Source: Caballeronia sp. Lep1P3
GTDB lineage: Bacteria > Pseudomonadota > Gammaproteobacteria > Burkholderiales > Burkholderiaceae
DNA length: 64,000 bases
Reading direction: 5' to 3'
Assembly: GCF_022879595.1 (NCBI RefSeq)
Contig: NZ_CP084265.1
Location: 2,356,001-2,420,000, forward strand
Positions 63,285 through 64,000 of the stretch are shown here, one piece after another. Positions within the stretch are counted from its first letter, which is position 1. Each line of letters starts with the position of its first letter. The translations under genes were made by a program, and so were the position numbers. Below the pieces are notes generated by a model, which worked only from the letters and a program-made list of their open reading frames with translations, ran no database searches and had not been told where the DNA came from.

Positions 63285-63653
63285 TTGACCTGGCGGAGCC
63301 GCGGGGAGCCGCATGGCGCGGCTCCTGTGTTTTTTACCCGCTTCTCTGGCATGTTTTAGTTGCTGCCCCTTGTAGGCCGCCCCGTCCGGATACCGCTCCG
63401 GCCACTCCTTTGCCAGCAAATCCACAGCTTCCCGCATCCGCACCCGCAGCGCCGTTTCCTCGTCGCTCGCGCCCACGCTTCCCTCCCTCATTGTTTCCAA
63501 AACGGTCTGCGCGCAGGCAACCCGGTCTATAGCCCGGCGCAAGCGCACGAAGCCGGCGTCAGGTATCCCCGCGTCTCGAGCCGCAACTCCGACGTCGTTA
63601 GTGACGTCGATTATCCAATTACGCCGCAGAGAAATGGAATCAACAAAGGACAC
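63267..63653 (-). CDS. hypothetical protein, ~128 residues
   Basis: GTG 63653, no clear ribosome-binding site, start uncertain. The part RVRMREAVDLLAKEWPERYP, DGAAYKGQQLKHARE looks protein-coding. The C-terminus reads through the terminator region of the opposite gene, which lowers confidence. Confidence 0.4.
   Translation of the reverse strand: MSFVDSISLRRNWIIDVTNDVGVAARDAGIPDAGFVRLRRAIDRVACAQTVLETMREGSVGASDEETALRVRMREAVDLLAKEWPERYPDGAAYKGQQLKHAREAGKKHRSRAMRLPAAPPGQSVTRF
63305..63336 (+). terminator. rho-independent terminator
   Basis: GGAGCCGC ATGGC GCGGCTCC, then TGTGTTTTTT. Confidence 0.88.
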
Positions 63654-63891
63654 GCGCGGGCAAGAGTCAAATTTTTGACAAGGGGACCATCTCATAAAGT
63701 TTGGCAGACTCTGACCGTTAACCCGAGACGATAAGGCCAAGCAGTTATTTCCGTAAAAGCAGCCTATATCGCGGACGACCATCTGCCAGCGACACATGCA
63801 AAAAGCATAGGTCGCATTGTTCGTCGCCGACAGAATCTCGCCTTCATGCACGGCTGAGCGCAAACAGCCGCGATTGCAACATCGACCGATT

Positions 63892-64000
63892 ATGAACGTA
63901 CGTCCATCCAAGCAAATCAAAGCCACGGCGCCTGAAGCCGAACCTGTCGAGCCGATGGCCGAGCGCGGACCGCGAGCGGATACACCGCGCCGGGTTCGCG
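63892..64000 (+). CDS. partial gene at the window edge
   Basis: ATG 63892, open to the end. Begins MNVRPSKQIKATAPEAEPVE, an Ala/Pro/Glu-rich start like those of plasmid partition or KfrA-type proteins. Too short to identify. Confidence 0.35.
   Translation, partial: MNVRPSKQIKATAPEAEPVEPMAERGPRADTPRRVR

Overview
GC-rich accessory DNA from a proteobacterium, most likely a member of the Burkholderiaceae. The protein families, an IS2-group element of the IS401 type, an H1-like Ala/Lys tail remnant and a RepA/RepC module suggest a plasmid or an integrated plasmid-like island. I saw no rRNA, tRNA or core metabolic operon. Species cannot be fixed from the sequence alone.

Layout. (1) 0-6.7 kb is a wreck of DNA-processing genes. 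It holds a KfrA-like fragment, a BrxL (BREX) C-terminal fragment, an ssb 3' tip, an IS3-family element, xseB, and an xseA with an N-terminal DUF5710 domain cut in two by an ISL3 element with a clean 8-bp target duplication. (2) 6.7-31.2 kb is an accessory island. It contains an ADP-ribosylglycohydrolase, a MESH1-like HD hydrolase, two sirtuins (one frameshifted), a 5'-nucleotidase, a Nudix gene (nonsense mutated), two DUF2779 nucleases (one frameshifted), an endonuclease III-like Fe-S protein, a WYL-domain regulator, and three copies of an unknown family of about 330 residues. (3) 31.2-49.5 kb continues the same style: four copies of a small protein family, paralogous pairs of unknown genes, a GIY-YIG-like protein, RmuC, an 1153-residue RecB-like nuclease/helicase, a NucS-like nuclease and an IS2-group element. 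(4) 50-64 kb holds an IncQ-like repA/repC operon with an AlpA-like gene in front, an Mrr fragment, a two-gene HKD (phospholipase D-type) nuclease module, a replication-relaxation-like protein, a small OB-fold protein and plasmid-type hypotheticals.

The main discovery is regulatory. A 17-bp palindrome, GRGACA-N5-TGTCYC, occurs at 18-19 places between about 12.5 and 49 kb, nearly always directly in front of an accessory gene. At most of them a -10-like hexamer (TANNNT or GACAAT-like) starts exactly 10 bases downstream. Two tandem copies sit in front of the WYL regulator itself (14037-15095). The spacing TGTC-N12-TANNNT is the same as I recall for the mycobacterial recA promoter controlled by the WYL activator PafBC. 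I infer that the WYL protein controls a large dispersed regulon of nucleases, glycosylase-like proteins, NAD/nucleotide enzymes and several undescribed families. It may be a mobile DNA-damage or anti-phage response. The many decayed second copies (WYL, DUF2779, HD, small proteins) show repeated duplication and loss inside this regulon.
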